Positions 33,656-42,746 of a stretch of DNA of 64,000 bases are shown here, in pieces. Source of the stretch: Anaerolineales bacterium UBA3499. Its GTDB lineage: Bacteria; Chloroflexota; Anaerolineae; Anaerolineales; UBA11657. Under the pieces are notes generated by a model. The model saw nothing but the letters and a program-made list of their open reading frames with translations. It was not told the origin of the DNA and ran no database searches. Position 1 is the stretch's first letter, and each line of letters begins with the position of its first letter. Location of the stretch: assembly GCA_002377585.1 (NCBI GenBank), contig DFQC01000007.1, positions 1 to 64,000 on the forward strand, written 5' to 3'. Both the position numbers and the translations under genes were made by a program.

Positions 33656-34606
33656 ATGGTTCCCAAAAAGATTTATCTAGATGTTGACACTGGAGTAGAT
33701 GATGCCCTGGCATTGCTTTTGGCTTCAAGGTCTCCAGACTTGGACATTAGAGGTGTTACATGTGTGTCTGGAAATGTTCCGGTTGATCTTGTGGTCAGAA
33801 ACACTCTGGACGTATTAGAAGTTGCTGGTGCATCTCATGTACCAGTTGCCAGAGGTATGGATGTGCCTTTGCTGGAGACTATGGTAAATGCTGCAGAAAT
33901 TCATGGCAAGAATGGATTGGGCGGGATTGAGATTGCACAGAGTGTATCGGAGCCATTAAGTGTGCATGCTGTAGAGTTCTTAAGAAGAGAACTAACAGAT
34001 GTTTCAGAGCCGATTACAATTGTTGCCCTTGGCCCACTTACCAATATCGCTACATTAATACGCGCATATCCTGAAGTGGTGTCGAAGATAGATGAAATTG
34101 TTGTTATGGGTGGTGCAATAGGACCCGGTAATGTTACTCCTACGGCAGAGTTTAATATCCGTCAGGATCCTGAAGCAGCTGATATAGTATTTGGTTCTGG
34201 TATACCTATATTGCTGTATATTTGGGATGTGTTTATAAAGGTAGCATTTGTTCGTTCTGAGATAGAATCGTTCTCTAATAGCAGCAACAACAGTGTTGCT
34301 CTGGCAGGAAATTTACTCATGTCAATGTTAGATAGATTTGGCAGACCTAAAACTAGTATTGGTGATGCAGGAGCAGTTGCGTGTATATTAAACGCTAACG
34401 CAATAACAGCGAAGCAATTACCTGTTGCGGTGGAATTGTCTGGCAAATATACTCGTGGTCAAACTGTTGTTGACCAACGTCCCCCGGATTTGGCTGATCT
34501 TGAAGAAGGCGATTTGCAAGTTGTGATGCCAAATACTATACGGGTCGTAGTTGATGTGGACGTGAATGGTCTTCGAGATACATTTGTCGAACATCTTGGA
34601 AAATAA
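33656..34606 (+). CDS. nucleoside hydrolase-like protein, copy 6 (catalytic His replaced)
   Basis: A 316-residue protein, the tandem partner of the preceding gene, 11 bp after its stop. Landmarks DVDTGVDDALALLLAS, GPLTNIATLI, MGGAIGPGN and EFNIRQDPEAAD match copy 5 almost position for position. It carries the same IGDAGAVAC segment in place of HDxxA. Parallel loss of the His in both duplicates suggests a conserved altered activity, perhaps as a hetero-oligomer. The SIS protein gene follows 21 bp later. Confidence 0.88.
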   Translation: MVPKKIYLDVDTGVDDALALLLASRSPDLDIRGVTCVSGNVPVDLVVRNTLDVLEVAGASHVPVARGMDVPLLETMVNAAEIHGKNGLGGIEIAQSVSEPLSVHAVEFLRRELTDVSEPITIVALGPLTNIATLIRAYPEVVSKIDEIVVMGGAIGPGNVTPTAEFNIRQDPEAADIVFGSGIPILLYIWDVFIKVAFVRSEIESFSNSSNNSVALAGNLLMSMLDRFGRPKTSIGDAGAVACILNANAITAKQLPVAVELSGKYTRGQTVVDQRPPDLADLEEGDLQVVMPNTIRVVVDVDVNGLRDTFVEHLGK

Positions 34607-34627
34607 ACTAAGTATAAAAGGAGTATT

Positions 34628-35755
34628 ATGTCTGAAATACTTGACATGCCTAAACTCATAAGAGAAGCTTCTGAGAAAGAGGGTGACGTGTGGATGCCTA
34701 TTGCGGACTCGTGGCGCGAGATTTGTACAACGTCCTCGGTTATGAGTAGAGAGTTTGAAAAACAGCAAAATGTACTTGAAAATATTGCGTTAGATTTGCA
34801 GAAAAGAGGCGTTAAACATATCCTAATACTGGGATCGGGCGATTCATGGTTTGCCGGCATGGCCGTCTGTTATGCATTTGAACATTATGCTGGAATTACT
34901 GCCATACCTATACAGGCGTATGAATATGCCATGTATGGTAGTTTGATAGCAGATGAGAATAGCGCAGTAGTTGTCATAAGTTCAAGCGGTAGACCTACTA
35001 CTACCTGGGATGCGCTGGATCGCGCATTGCAGACCGAGTCATATGTTGTGGGGATTAGCGACACGGATTATGAAGGAAATCCGTTTCTGGAAAAACCACA
35101 TGCAAGTATCAATCCGAGTGCTAAAAAATTGGGAATGCCAGCACAGACTACGACAGTCACAATTGGTTTACTAATCAATTTAGCTCTTATTATGGGTAGG
35201 GAGTCCTCTTTCTTAGCTAAGGACACATATGATGATCTAATTGCACAGTTGAGAAATATTCCCAATCAAATACTTGGGTTGTTGTCGTCTTTAGATGAGG
35301 TTTTGGCAGATGCAGCTAAGCATGGTGCACTGCATAGGATACATACAATTATAGGTAGTGGACCCAACTATGGTGTTGCTCATGTTGTTTCTGCTCTTTT
35401 AGCAGAAGGTCCTCAATTCACTGGACATCCAATGCCGGCAGAGGAATATCATCATGCTTTACGTGGTCGTACCATACAAAAAGGTGATCCGGTTTTGCTT
35501 GTTGCCCCATCAGGACAAGGATACCCACGCGTGGTAGAAGCTAGTAGTGACTTAAAGGAACTGGGCGCCTACATCATGGCTGTTGTTGATGAAGGAGAAC
35601 AAACAATAACCACGATAGCAGATAACAGTGTCCATGTACCGTCTGTTGATGAACCAATGTCACCATTGCTTACTCTTCCTCCCGTGCAAATGTACAGTTT
35701 ATATCTGGCATCTGAAAGAATAGCTGTTGGTTATCAACGTCCATTAGTCAATTGA
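34628..35755 (+). CDS. double SIS-domain sugar isomerase/deglycase-like protein, copy 1
   Basis: A 375-residue protein with two SIS (sugar isomerase) domains, like the isomerase half of GlmS or fructoselysine-6-phosphate deglycase FrlB. ILILGSGDSWFAGMA near residues 62-76 and VVVISSSGRPTTTWDAL near 115-131 form the first phosphosugar site; IIGSGPNYGVAHV and LLVAPSGQGYPRV form the second. The linker segment MPAEEYHHALRG near 272-283 is typical of the GlmS/FrlB/AgaS group. GGAG lies about 8 nt before the ATG. The next gene, a PfkB kinase, overlaps its stop. FrlB-type enzymes act together with a PfkB kinase (FrlD), as could happen here. Confidence 0.85.
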   Translation: MSEILDMPKLIREASEKEGDVWMPIADSWREICTTSSVMSREFEKQQNVLENIALDLQKRGVKHILILGSGDSWFAGMAVCYAFEHYAGITAIPIQAYEYAMYGSLIADENSAVVVISSSGRPTTTWDALDRALQTESYVVGISDTDYEGNPFLEKPHASINPSAKKLGMPAQTTTVTIGLLINLALIMGRESSFLAKDTYDDLIAQLRNIPNQILGLLSSLDEVLADAAKHGALHRIHTIIGSGPNYGVAHVVSALLAEGPQFTGHPMPAEEYHHALRGRTIQKGDPVLLVAPSGQGYPRVVEASSDLKELGAYIMAVVDEGEQTITTIADNSVHVPSVDEPMSPLLTLPPVQMYSLYLASERIAVGYQRPLVN

Positions 35756-36663
35756 GTGAAAAATACCTTGCTCTGGGAGGTATTATTATCGATGACCTTG
35801 TGCATGAGGATGGAACTACATCGATGGGCGTGCTTGGCGGAGGTGGGTTATACGCAGCACTAGGGTCTCGAATTTGGTCAGAAGACGTTTGTATGGTGGC
35901 TAGAGTTGGACGGGATTTTAATATTACATCTATATCTGAAAAAGGATTACGTACAGAATATATTGAGTTGACTTCTTTACCTACACCACGTGCATGGCAG
36001 TTGCTTGATAGCAATGATGAGCGGACGCAAATCCCTCGGGTGTCAGCTGAGGACTGGTACTCACAGTTAGTAGTTGAGCAACATGATATACCAGATATCA
36101 GTAACCTCACCGGATTGCATATCTTGGGGAGAGGTTCAGAAGCTGAGTATGACATAATGAGCCTATACTCTAAGAAAGGGACTACAATAAGTTATGAGCC
36201 TGTTGTCGATCACAATACAGACACTAAGCGAATTGCCGCTATCATACGGTGTTTGCGAATGGTGAATATATTCTCACCAGACCTACTGGCATGCGAAGTA
36301 TTAGCGGATGTGCAAGATCCTACTGATGCTGGAAGATGGTTTGCTGAACGAGGACCTCAAGTTGTGGTACTACGCATGGGCAAGCAAGGTGCTATGTTAT
36401 ATGAGTCGGACCATAATGAAGTGTGGAAGATACCCTCTTACGCAAACCGTATAATTAATACCGTTGGTGCTGGTAACGCATTTTGTGGTGGTTTCTTAGC
36501 AGGCTGGTGTCCAAACCATGACATATCTGATGCAGGTGCTAGCGCTGCTATTAGTGCTTCAATTACAATGGAGAACTTAGGTCCTCCAACAGTTTCGGTA
36601 GATTTATCTGAGCGAGCTTTGGAATTACACAGACAGTTTGTACCAAGGATTTCTAAGCAATGA
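35752..36663 (+). CDS. PfkB-fold kinase-like protein with GAGN motif, copy 3
   Basis: A 303-residue ribokinase-fold protein with a TTG start inside the SIS gene stop. GVLGGGGLYAALGSRIW near residues 25-41 is the first signature. The second reads NTVGAGNAFCGGFL near 235-248: the catalytic Asp of GAGD is Asn. The same change is known in the yeast Mak32-like branch of PfkB proteins. It may be a weak or non-kinase ligand-binding protein or use another base. The neighbouring PfkB gene at 36660 has an intact GAGD, so the two could form a catalytic/regulatory pair. Confidence 0.85.
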   Translation: MSEKYLALGGIIIDDLVHEDGTTSMGVLGGGGLYAALGSRIWSEDVCMVARVGRDFNITSISEKGLRTEYIELTSLPTPRAWQLLDSNDERTQIPRVSAEDWYSQLVVEQHDIPDISNLTGLHILGRGSEAEYDIMSLYSKKGTTISYEPVVDHNTDTKRIAAIIRCLRMVNIFSPDLLACEVLADVQDPTDAGRWFAERGPQVVVLRMGKQGAMLYESDHNEVWKIPSYANRIINTVGAGNAFCGGFLAGWCPNHDISDAGASAAISASITMENLGPPTVSVDLSERALELHRQFVPRISKQ

Positions 36664-37607
36664 TTAAATTGGCAAGTGGCTCTGTATCATCAGTAGATGT
36701 TGTTTCAGTAGGCGGATTATGTATTGACATAGTGCTTAAGGTAGACCGATTTCCAGGCCATGACGAAAAAGTTGCGAGTGAATTGATTGGAAATCTTCCA
36801 GGGGGACCGCAGCCTAATTTTGCCTGTGCTGCTAGTACACTAGGGCTTTCTGTCAGAACGTTATCACATATTGGCACGGATGAATATGGAGAGATTGTTA
36901 AGGCTGATATGGAAAAATATGACGTTGATACGCAGTGTGTTGAGACTGTACCAGGAGCAACTATTGCTACTATTATTTTGTTAGACCCAACTGGAGAAAA
37001 GGCTATTATAGTGATGCCTAATGAAAAAACAGGTTATCAACCTGAGCTGGTAGAGGTTGCACTTAGTAATGTGAACTATATGTATATTTGGCCAGAACCT
37101 AGAGAATCCTTCATAAAATTGGCAACAATAGCACAATCAAAAAGCATTCAGGTCATGATCGATGTTGAAGATACTGCATGCGAGGGGTCTAATTTTCTAG
37201 AACAAGTACTTCCACATACTAATATAGCAAGCTTTAATTTTGATGGGTATAGAGCAGCAACAGGATTCGACAGTGTTGATTTTGGACAAATGAAGAACTT
37301 ATTAGAATATGGTCCTCATACTATAGTTGTTACTCATGGGCGTGACGGTGCCTATGCAGTCACTGCCGATGACGTTGTTCGTCACAATGGGTATAATGTT
37401 CCAGTGGTAGACAGTACTGGTGCAGGAGATACTTTTAACGCAGCTTTCTTGACAAGCACTATTGCCGACTATTCTCTAGAAAAAAGAATCGAGTTTGCAT
37501 GTGCAGCTGGTGCGATATCAGTGACAGGACTTGGTCCTAAAGGACACTTGCCATCGTTTGATGAAACACTTGAATTTATGTCTATGAACGAAGAAAATAC
37601 AAAATAA
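36660..37607 (+). CDS. PfkB family carbohydrate/nucleoside kinase, copy 4
   Basis: A 315-residue PfkB kinase. GGPQPNFACAASTLGL near residues 42-57 is the first signature and DSTGAGDTFNAAFL near 252-265 the second, with catalytic Asp present. Its ATG overlaps the stop of the preceding GAGN-type protein (ATGA at 36660-36663). It sits between two SIS genes, so a phosphorylated product feeding SIS chemistry is a reasonable inference; the sugar is unknown. Confidence 0.9.
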   Translation: MIKLASGSVSSVDVVSVGGLCIDIVLKVDRFPGHDEKVASELIGNLPGGPQPNFACAASTLGLSVRTLSHIGTDEYGEIVKADMEKYDVDTQCVETVPGATIATIILLDPTGEKAIIVMPNEKTGYQPELVEVALSNVNYMYIWPEPRESFIKLATIAQSKSIQVMIDVEDTACEGSNFLEQVLPHTNIASFNFDGYRAATGFDSVDFGQMKNLLEYGPHTIVVTHGRDGAYAVTADDVVRHNGYNVPVVDSTGAGDTFNAAFLTSTIADYSLEKRIEFACAAGAISVTGLGPKGHLPSFDETLEFMSMNEENTK

Positions 37608-37633
37608 CAATTAATATGAAAAGGAGTTAAATT

Positions 37634-38782
37634 ATGTCAGATAACACTATGATTGCACAAGTGGAACGTTTGCCAGAAATAATTAGGGAGCAGACACCTA
37701 TCATTGATCAGCGTATCAGAAGATTGCTGGACCATGAGCTATGTTTGTCGGTCAAGCACATAGTCACCACGGGATGTGGCGATTCTCATATGGCTGCTGT
37801 CGCAACCGAACTGGCTTTTGAGCAGTTAGCTGGTATATCAACTGAGCCTTTGAACGCTATGACAGCTGCTCGGTACAATTTGGCTGTCAACAAAAGTGCT
37901 TTTCCGGGAAACCCCTTACTGGTGTGTATTTCTGCTTCTGGTGGTGTAGCTAGGACTCGCGAAGCTCTTGGGGTGGGAAAAGAGGCTGGAGCTACTACAC
38001 TAGCTTTGACTGCTAATACAGAATCACCTCTTGCATCTATTGCAGACCTTGTTCTAGACTGCTCAGTACCTGAATATGATCATGCACCGGGAGTGATATC
38101 TTATCGTGTATCGATGATAGCGTTATTCTTGATAGCCATTCGGCTTGCGGAGGTTCGGGAAAAGATGACTCAAGACCAGGCTGGTGCTTTACGTCAACAG
38201 CTTGCTTCGATAGGAGATGCGGTTGAAGCTACCATCGAGGGTTGTCGGGACAAAGTTTTGGAAGTAGTAAAAGCTACTAAAGACCAGAAGAATTTTGTCT
38301 TTGTAGGTGATGGTCCTAACTACTCAACTGCTTTGTTTGGAGCTGCAAAATTGTTAGAGGCGGCTGGAAGTCATGCTATGGGACAAGATACAGAAGAATG
38401 GGCTCATCTTCAGTATTTTGCTAATGCTGATACAGATACTCCGACTTTTGTTATTTCTCCTGCTGGTAGAGGCCATAATAGGGTAGCTGAAATTCTGGAG
38501 CCTATGAATAGGGTAGGACGTTATTCTGTTGGTATAGTACCTGAAGGGGATGATGTGGTTGGACCCAATGTTGATATGGTGCTGCCTGTAGTAGGAAATG
38601 TGCCTGAGATTTTCTCACCACTGATTTATCCAGTAGCGACAGAGTTGTTTGCTGCATATTTTGCGGATGAAATTGGCGAAAAGTTTTTCCGAGGTTTTGA
38701 AGGTGTATACGATGATGATGATGCAAACACAATTAAAACAAGTACTATCCTGTCCCGAAATGATATGTCGGGGTCAGCATAA
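37634..38782 (+). CDS. double SIS-domain sugar isomerase/deglycase-like protein, copy 2
   Basis: A 382-residue paralogue of the SIS protein at 34628. HIVTTGCGDSHMAAVATE near residues 38-55 and LLVCISASGGVARTREAL near 95-112 make up the first phosphosugar site; FVGDGPNYSTALFGA and FVISPAGRGHNRV form the second. QDTEEWAHLQYF near 253-264 corresponds to the linker segment MPAEEYHHALRG of copy 1. GGAG precedes the ATG by about 9 nt. The two SIS genes bracket two PfkB-fold genes, an arrangement not matching ordinary GlmS or AgaS loci. Confidence 0.85.
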   Translation: MSDNTMIAQVERLPEIIREQTPIIDQRIRRLLDHELCLSVKHIVTTGCGDSHMAAVATELAFEQLAGISTEPLNAMTAARYNLAVNKSAFPGNPLLVCISASGGVARTREALGVGKEAGATTLALTANTESPLASIADLVLDCSVPEYDHAPGVISYRVSMIALFLIAIRLAEVREKMTQDQAGALRQQLASIGDAVEATIEGCRDKVLEVVKATKDQKNFVFVGDGPNYSTALFGAAKLLEAAGSHAMGQDTEEWAHLQYFANADTDTPTFVISPAGRGHNRVAEILEPMNRVGRYSVGIVPEGDDVVGPNVDMVLPVVGNVPEIFSPLIYPVATELFAAYFADEIGEKFFRGFEGVYDDDDANTIKTSTILSRNDMSGSA

Positions 38783-38892
38783 TCTAAGGTTTGATCAGTA
38801 GATTGTCAAAGATATATTCTGGTTATCTGTATATGGTAGGTGTGACAATAGTGTTGCACTGGAATTATGAAACACAATTAGGGAGTAACTAA

Positions 38893-40062
38893 ATGATTGG
38901 TGAAGCTCTTAAATCGTATACACAATTGTATACGCACATGGAGTCCTTAATAACACCGGAAGCTTCTTTCACAGCATTTAAGAGATTAGCAGATACATAT
39001 GCTCCTACTCTAAGTGCTAGATATACTCGAGGTGAGGTAGTTAGAAATATATTGGAAGAAAGTAAGTCTGAAGGTGCTCTAGGCGATAACGTTGACCTAG
39101 ATTTGAATTACAGGAAGACTGGCAATGTTTGTATTACATTGGGTGAACAGAGCAGAAAACCGATCTGGGCATTTGCGCATTTGGACAACATCAGTTATTT
39201 AACTGGTCCTATCGAAAATGGTGTTTATCCTCTGACTGCATTTCATGAACCAAGAATTACTCCTGGTGAACGCGATGGTCTTGCGCTACTTTATGATGAG
39301 CAATCGCAGAATCTAGTTTCTGCTGCAAAAGGTATGATTGTTACTGGAGAAGATAGTAACAATAGTGTGTTTAAGACTGATATAACTGATTTGCCGCCTG
39401 CGACTAGAGTAGTGTTTCAAACTGCAGCGGAGTGGGATAAGGGCACAGGTATGTTGTATGGTTCAGTAGATGATGCGTTTGGTTGTACAGCTCTTGTGAT
39501 GTCAGCAATTGTACTTTCAGCATTCGATGTTGATGCTTTGATAGTTTTGACAGATGAAGAAGAAGGAGTGGTTGGTGTGGGTAATACTGCCTTTGCGCGT
39601 GGAAGTCAGCGTTTGATATCTCGTACTGATCCTAAACAATTACCCGCAATTATGTCAGTGACTGATCTGCATGAGAGAAAACCAACAATTGATGATAATG
39701 GTGATGTTGTAGCAGTTCCTGGATGTGGTGACGGAGCGTTGTTTGCAGGATTTGCGAGCGGTGCTCGAGGTGGTGTCACTCCTCCACATGTCTTGTCGGC
39801 GATGCGCGAAGTGTCTGGACTGCTAAATGAGAAGGGAATTTCGATGCGGGAAAACGAATCATATGTTAGCCGAAGTGACTGCGTGTCTGCAATGATGGCT
39901 ACTCAGAACGTTGTTCTTATGGGATTTCCCGGAGCTTATTCGCATTTTTTAAGAACACCAAGGGCACATATTGACGATTTGGTAGCATTGTCAAAATCAC
40001 TTACTGTGCTTATAGCAGCTGCTCAATCTTCAGATTGGAGAAAACATTATTTGATTGACTAG
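38893..40062 (+). CDS. M42/M28-like metallopeptidase-fold protein
   Basis: A 389-residue protein with spaced metal-site motifs of the co-catalytic zinc exopeptidases: FAHLDN near residues 94-99, SVDDAFGC near 196-203 and TDEEEGVVG near 222-230. SYVSRSDCVSA and FPGAYSHF near 337-360 would supply the remaining ligands. The overall plan fits M42/M28 aminopeptidase-like enzymes, but similarity is loose and the substrate need not be a peptide. GGGAG lies about 9 nt before the ATG. It is preceded by a 110-bp spacer and followed by the hairpin at 40100. Confidence 0.7.
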   Translation: MIGEALKSYTQLYTHMESLITPEASFTAFKRLADTYAPTLSARYTRGEVVRNILEESKSEGALGDNVDLDLNYRKTGNVCITLGEQSRKPIWAFAHLDNISYLTGPIENGVYPLTAFHEPRITPGERDGLALLYDEQSQNLVSAAKGMIVTGEDSNNSVFKTDITDLPPATRVVFQTAAEWDKGTGMLYGSVDDAFGCTALVMSAIVLSAFDVDALIVLTDEEEGVVGVGNTAFARGSQRLISRTDPKQLPAIMSVTDLHERKPTIDDNGDVVAVPGCGDGALFAGFASGARGGVTPPHVLSAMREVSGLLNEKGISMRENESYVSRSDCVSAMMATQNVVLMGFPGAYSHFLRTPRAHIDDLVALSKSLTVLIAAAQSSDWRKHYLID

Positions 40063-40099
40063 TATTAAATATCAGTTTGTTAGACTCTTAGCTTGTTTT

Positions 40100-40127
40100 A
40101 ATCATGCAAGATTTATGTTGCATGATT
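40100..40127 (+). terminator. AT-rich hairpin after the metallopeptidase gene
   Basis: AATCATGCAA and TTGCATGATT form a 10-bp perfect stem with an 8-nt loop, 37 bp after the stop at 40062, followed by ATTTATG. The low GC content and short U-run make it a modest terminator candidate, or an operator for the YjbQ gene that starts 35 bp later. Confidence 0.4.
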
Positions 40128-40161
40128 ATTTATGTTACGTGATTAATAATAGGGAGGTTAG

Positions 40162-40566
40162 ATGATAACGATTAATATAGATACGCAACAACGTCAAGAT
40201 TTAGTCAATATAACAGAAGATGTCCAAGCGTCTGTTTCCTCTTACGGTATTGATGAGGGTGTATGTGTTGTTTATTGTCCACATACAACTGGTGGTATTA
40301 CTTTAAATTCGCAAATGGATCCACCAACTCTGACTGATCTTATAGAAGAAATCGATCGAATCGTACCTACACGGGTGGATTTCAAACATATCTTTGATAC
40401 TCCATCTGATGCTGCTGGCCATATTAAGGCTAGTATTATAGGTAATAGTGTCAGTGTTCCTATAAGTTTAGGTAAGCTTGCGTTAGGCTCTTCGCAAGGT
40501 ATATTGTTCTGGGAGTTTGATGGTCCTCGCAACAGGAAGGTTCATTTGCAAATAATTGGAAGTTAA
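40162..40566 (+). CDS. yjbQ: YjbQ family protein (UPF0047)
   Basis: A 134-residue protein of the YjbQ/UPF0047 family. The conserved YCPHTTGGITLNS near residues 35-47 carries His/Thr of the putative site. HIKASIIGNSVSVPI near residues 89-103 and GILFWEFDGPRNRKVHLQI near the end complete the signature. Family members have been linked to a weak thiamin-phosphate-synthase activity, but the physiological role is unsettled. GGGAGG about 6 nt before the ATG is a strong ribosome binding site. It lies before an MFS carrier in the nucleoside island. Confidence 0.88.
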   Translation: MITINIDTQQRQDLVNITEDVQASVSSYGIDEGVCVVYCPHTTGGITLNSQMDPPTLTDLIEEIDRIVPTRVDFKHIFDTPSDAAGHIKASIIGNSVSVPISLGKLALGSSQGILFWEFDGPRNRKVHLQIIGS

Positions 40567-40616
40567 CTGATTGATAGTTGTCATATACACGAAAAGTTTA
40601 CTAATTCAATAAAATT

Positions 40617-41777
40617 ATGATTCGATTTTGGTTTAAGCTATTTTATGCTGTGGAGTTTGTGGGTGTTGGTGTATTTATGCCCTATATAGCTATGTATTTC
40701 ATTAGGAAGGATCTTACTAGTTCTGAGGTAGGATACCTTCTAGCACTTACTCCGTTTGCAGGCTTTATTGTACAGCCTGTGTGGGGTGTTATCAGCGATA
40801 AATTAAATGTAACCCGGTTGTTAGTTACTATTGGTTGCTGGGCCACGTCTGTCCTTGTACTCGCTTTTACAGTGACTGATAGATTTGAATACTTGGTTTT
40901 GGTTGTTGTGTTAATGTCTATACTCCGTGCTCCGATCCACCCAAATGTTGCTGCGTTGGCGTTAGCTCATTTGGAAGAGCGGGGCAAGCAAGACGAATAT
41001 GGCAAGTTTCGTTTGTGGGGATCTATAGGATTTGTGGTTGCTACCATTTTTGCGGGTGGATTATTATTTGAAGACAATCTTACTTTGACAATTTATATCT
41101 ATGCTGGAACTATGCTGGTATTAGGTGCAATTTCTTTTCAATTACCTGATCGTCACATATCTACTGAAGTTCAGTGGAAAGACGGCTTGCGCTTACTAGT
41201 AGATCATCGCGAATTACGGGTGTTTTTGTTGGGGATAATTTGCGTTGGGCTCACATTGGGTATTACGAATCAATATTTAGTGGTTTATATGAATGAGTTA
41301 GACGCTTCAGCATGGATGATTGGTGCCACCGTAGCTGTTTCAGCTTTACCTGAAATACCGATAATGAGCTATGCTGAAACATTTATACGCAAATGGGGAT
41401 TGCGTCTGACCTATGTTGTTGGAATTATTGCGTTACCCATACGTTGGTTATGCAATATGTTAGTGACCGACCCTAACATAGCGTTGCCTGTACAGGCATT
41501 GCATGGAGTAGCAATAGGTTCGCTCCTTTGTGTTGGAGTAATATATATAGATAATCTTCTACCCAGGTCTTGGCGAGCTTCAGGCCAGGCGCTTTACGTA
41601 TCTAGTTTGCATGGTCTAGGTCCTTCTATAGGACTTTTCTTAGCTGGTTTATTAATGAGTTCTGGAAGCACCCGGTCTTTATGGGCCTTATGTCTTGGCG
41701 TAGGCATCATTGGGTGTTATATTGTAAATAATGCTATGAGTGTAGGCAGCGAATCGATACCTGAGGTGGTCAATTAG
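40617..41777 (+). CDS. MFS transporter (MFS_1-like / nucleoside-symporter-like)
   Basis: A 386-residue protein with about twelve hydrophobic segments. The loop between helices 2 and 3 reads GVISDKLNVTRLLV, an MFS-type (D/R)-containing motif, and the N-terminus begins straight in helix 1. The layout resembles the LacY/NupG/phenylpropionate-type MFS proton symporters. Given the neighbours (PfkB-type gene 2 bp downstream, nucleoside hydrolases upstream), nucleoside or ribosyl-compound uptake is the most likely role, but no substrate residue pattern confirms it. Confidence 0.8.
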   Translation: MIRFWFKLFYAVEFVGVGVFMPYIAMYFIRKDLTSSEVGYLLALTPFAGFIVQPVWGVISDKLNVTRLLVTIGCWATSVLVLAFTVTDRFEYLVLVVVLMSILRAPIHPNVAALALAHLEERGKQDEYGKFRLWGSIGFVVATIFAGGLLFEDNLTLTIYIYAGTMLVLGAISFQLPDRHISTEVQWKDGLRLLVDHRELRVFLLGIICVGLTLGITNQYLVVYMNELDASAWMIGATVAVSALPEIPIMSYAETFIRKWGLRLTYVVGIIALPIRWLCNMLVTDPNIALPVQALHGVAIGSLLCVGVIYIDNLLPRSWRASGQALYVSSLHGLGPSIGLFLAGLLMSSGSTRSLWALCLGVGIIGCYIVNNAMSVGSESIPEVVN

Positions 41778-41779
41778 CT

Positions 41780-42721
41780 ATGGGACCAGAATATGTAACA
41801 TTCTCTAACATTATTATTGATGATATAGTCCTTTGGGATGGGTCAACACATATGAGTGTACTTGGGGGTTCTGGTACGCATGCATTGATTGGTATGCGCG
41901 TATGGTCTCAGTCTTTGGGGTTTGTGGCTTCAGTAGGTAAAGATATTTCACAATCCGTGTACAAAGATAGTCTTGATGCACTAGGTGGTGTAGATCTAAG
42001 AGCTATTGTGGTTAGGGAAAACTATCAAACCGCTAGAGCTTGGCAGTTGTTTGAGCAGGACGGGAAGCGAACTGAAATTATGCGCACGGATATCAATGAA
42101 TTTATTGAGAATGAACCTACTTATGAGGAAATGCCGGTTGATTATCGTAACGCAAAGGGTTTTCATCTCATATGGGGGCGTGATCTAAAAGAATTGAGTG
42201 GTCTGATTTCTAATTTGCGTAAGACTAATCCTTCAACCTGTTTGCTATGGGAACCATCACCGGACCATATGAGATGTGATTTAACTGAATATAAAGAGAT
42301 ACTTCATCGGATAAATATTTTTTCTCCAGACATAGATCAAGCAAAAGAGCTAACAGGTTTAGAGGACGTATCTGAAATGACATCAGTATTTATAGGCTGG
42401 GGAGCAAAAATTGTTGCGATTCGTATGGGTGCGCAGGGATCGTATTTGGCCACTAATGATGGTGGTGCTTGGCATATTCCAGCTGTTGCAAAAAAGATAG
42501 TTGATGTCACTGGAGCAGGTAATGCCTATTGTGGAGGAATGTTAGTTGGTGTTGCTAATGGTATTGATTTGCCAGAGGCAGCACTACGTGCGTCAGTTAG
42601 CGCAAGCTTTGCTCTTGAGCAGTTTGGTGTGCCTAAATTTATCGACAAATTAGAGGATGAAACTATGTCAAGATTGATGTGGGCTAGGAATAATATGAAT
42701 GACATAAATATTGCTTCCTGA
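41780..42721 (+). CDS. PfkB-fold kinase-like protein with GAGN motif, copy 5
   Basis: A 313-residue paralogue of the protein at 35752-36663. MSVLGGSGTHALIGMRVW near residues 27-44 is the first signature, and DVTGAGNAYCGGML near 242-255 is the second with Asn replacing the catalytic Asp. Both paralogues share features such as ARAWQLF/PRAWQLL in the middle, which marks them as one subfamily (Mak32-like). It starts 2 bp after the MFS stop. A ligand-binding or altered kinase role is possible. Confidence 0.85.
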   Translation: MGPEYVTFSNIIIDDIVLWDGSTHMSVLGGSGTHALIGMRVWSQSLGFVASVGKDISQSVYKDSLDALGGVDLRAIVVRENYQTARAWQLFEQDGKRTEIMRTDINEFIENEPTYEEMPVDYRNAKGFHLIWGRDLKELSGLISNLRKTNPSTCLLWEPSPDHMRCDLTEYKEILHRINIFSPDIDQAKELTGLEDVSEMTSVFIGWGAKIVAIRMGAQGSYLATNDGGAWHIPAVAKKIVDVTGAGNAYCGGMLVGVANGIDLPEAALRASVSASFALEQFGVPKFIDKLEDETMSRLMWARNNMNDINIAS

Positions 42722-42746
42722 TCAACACCTAGTATAATTTATACTT

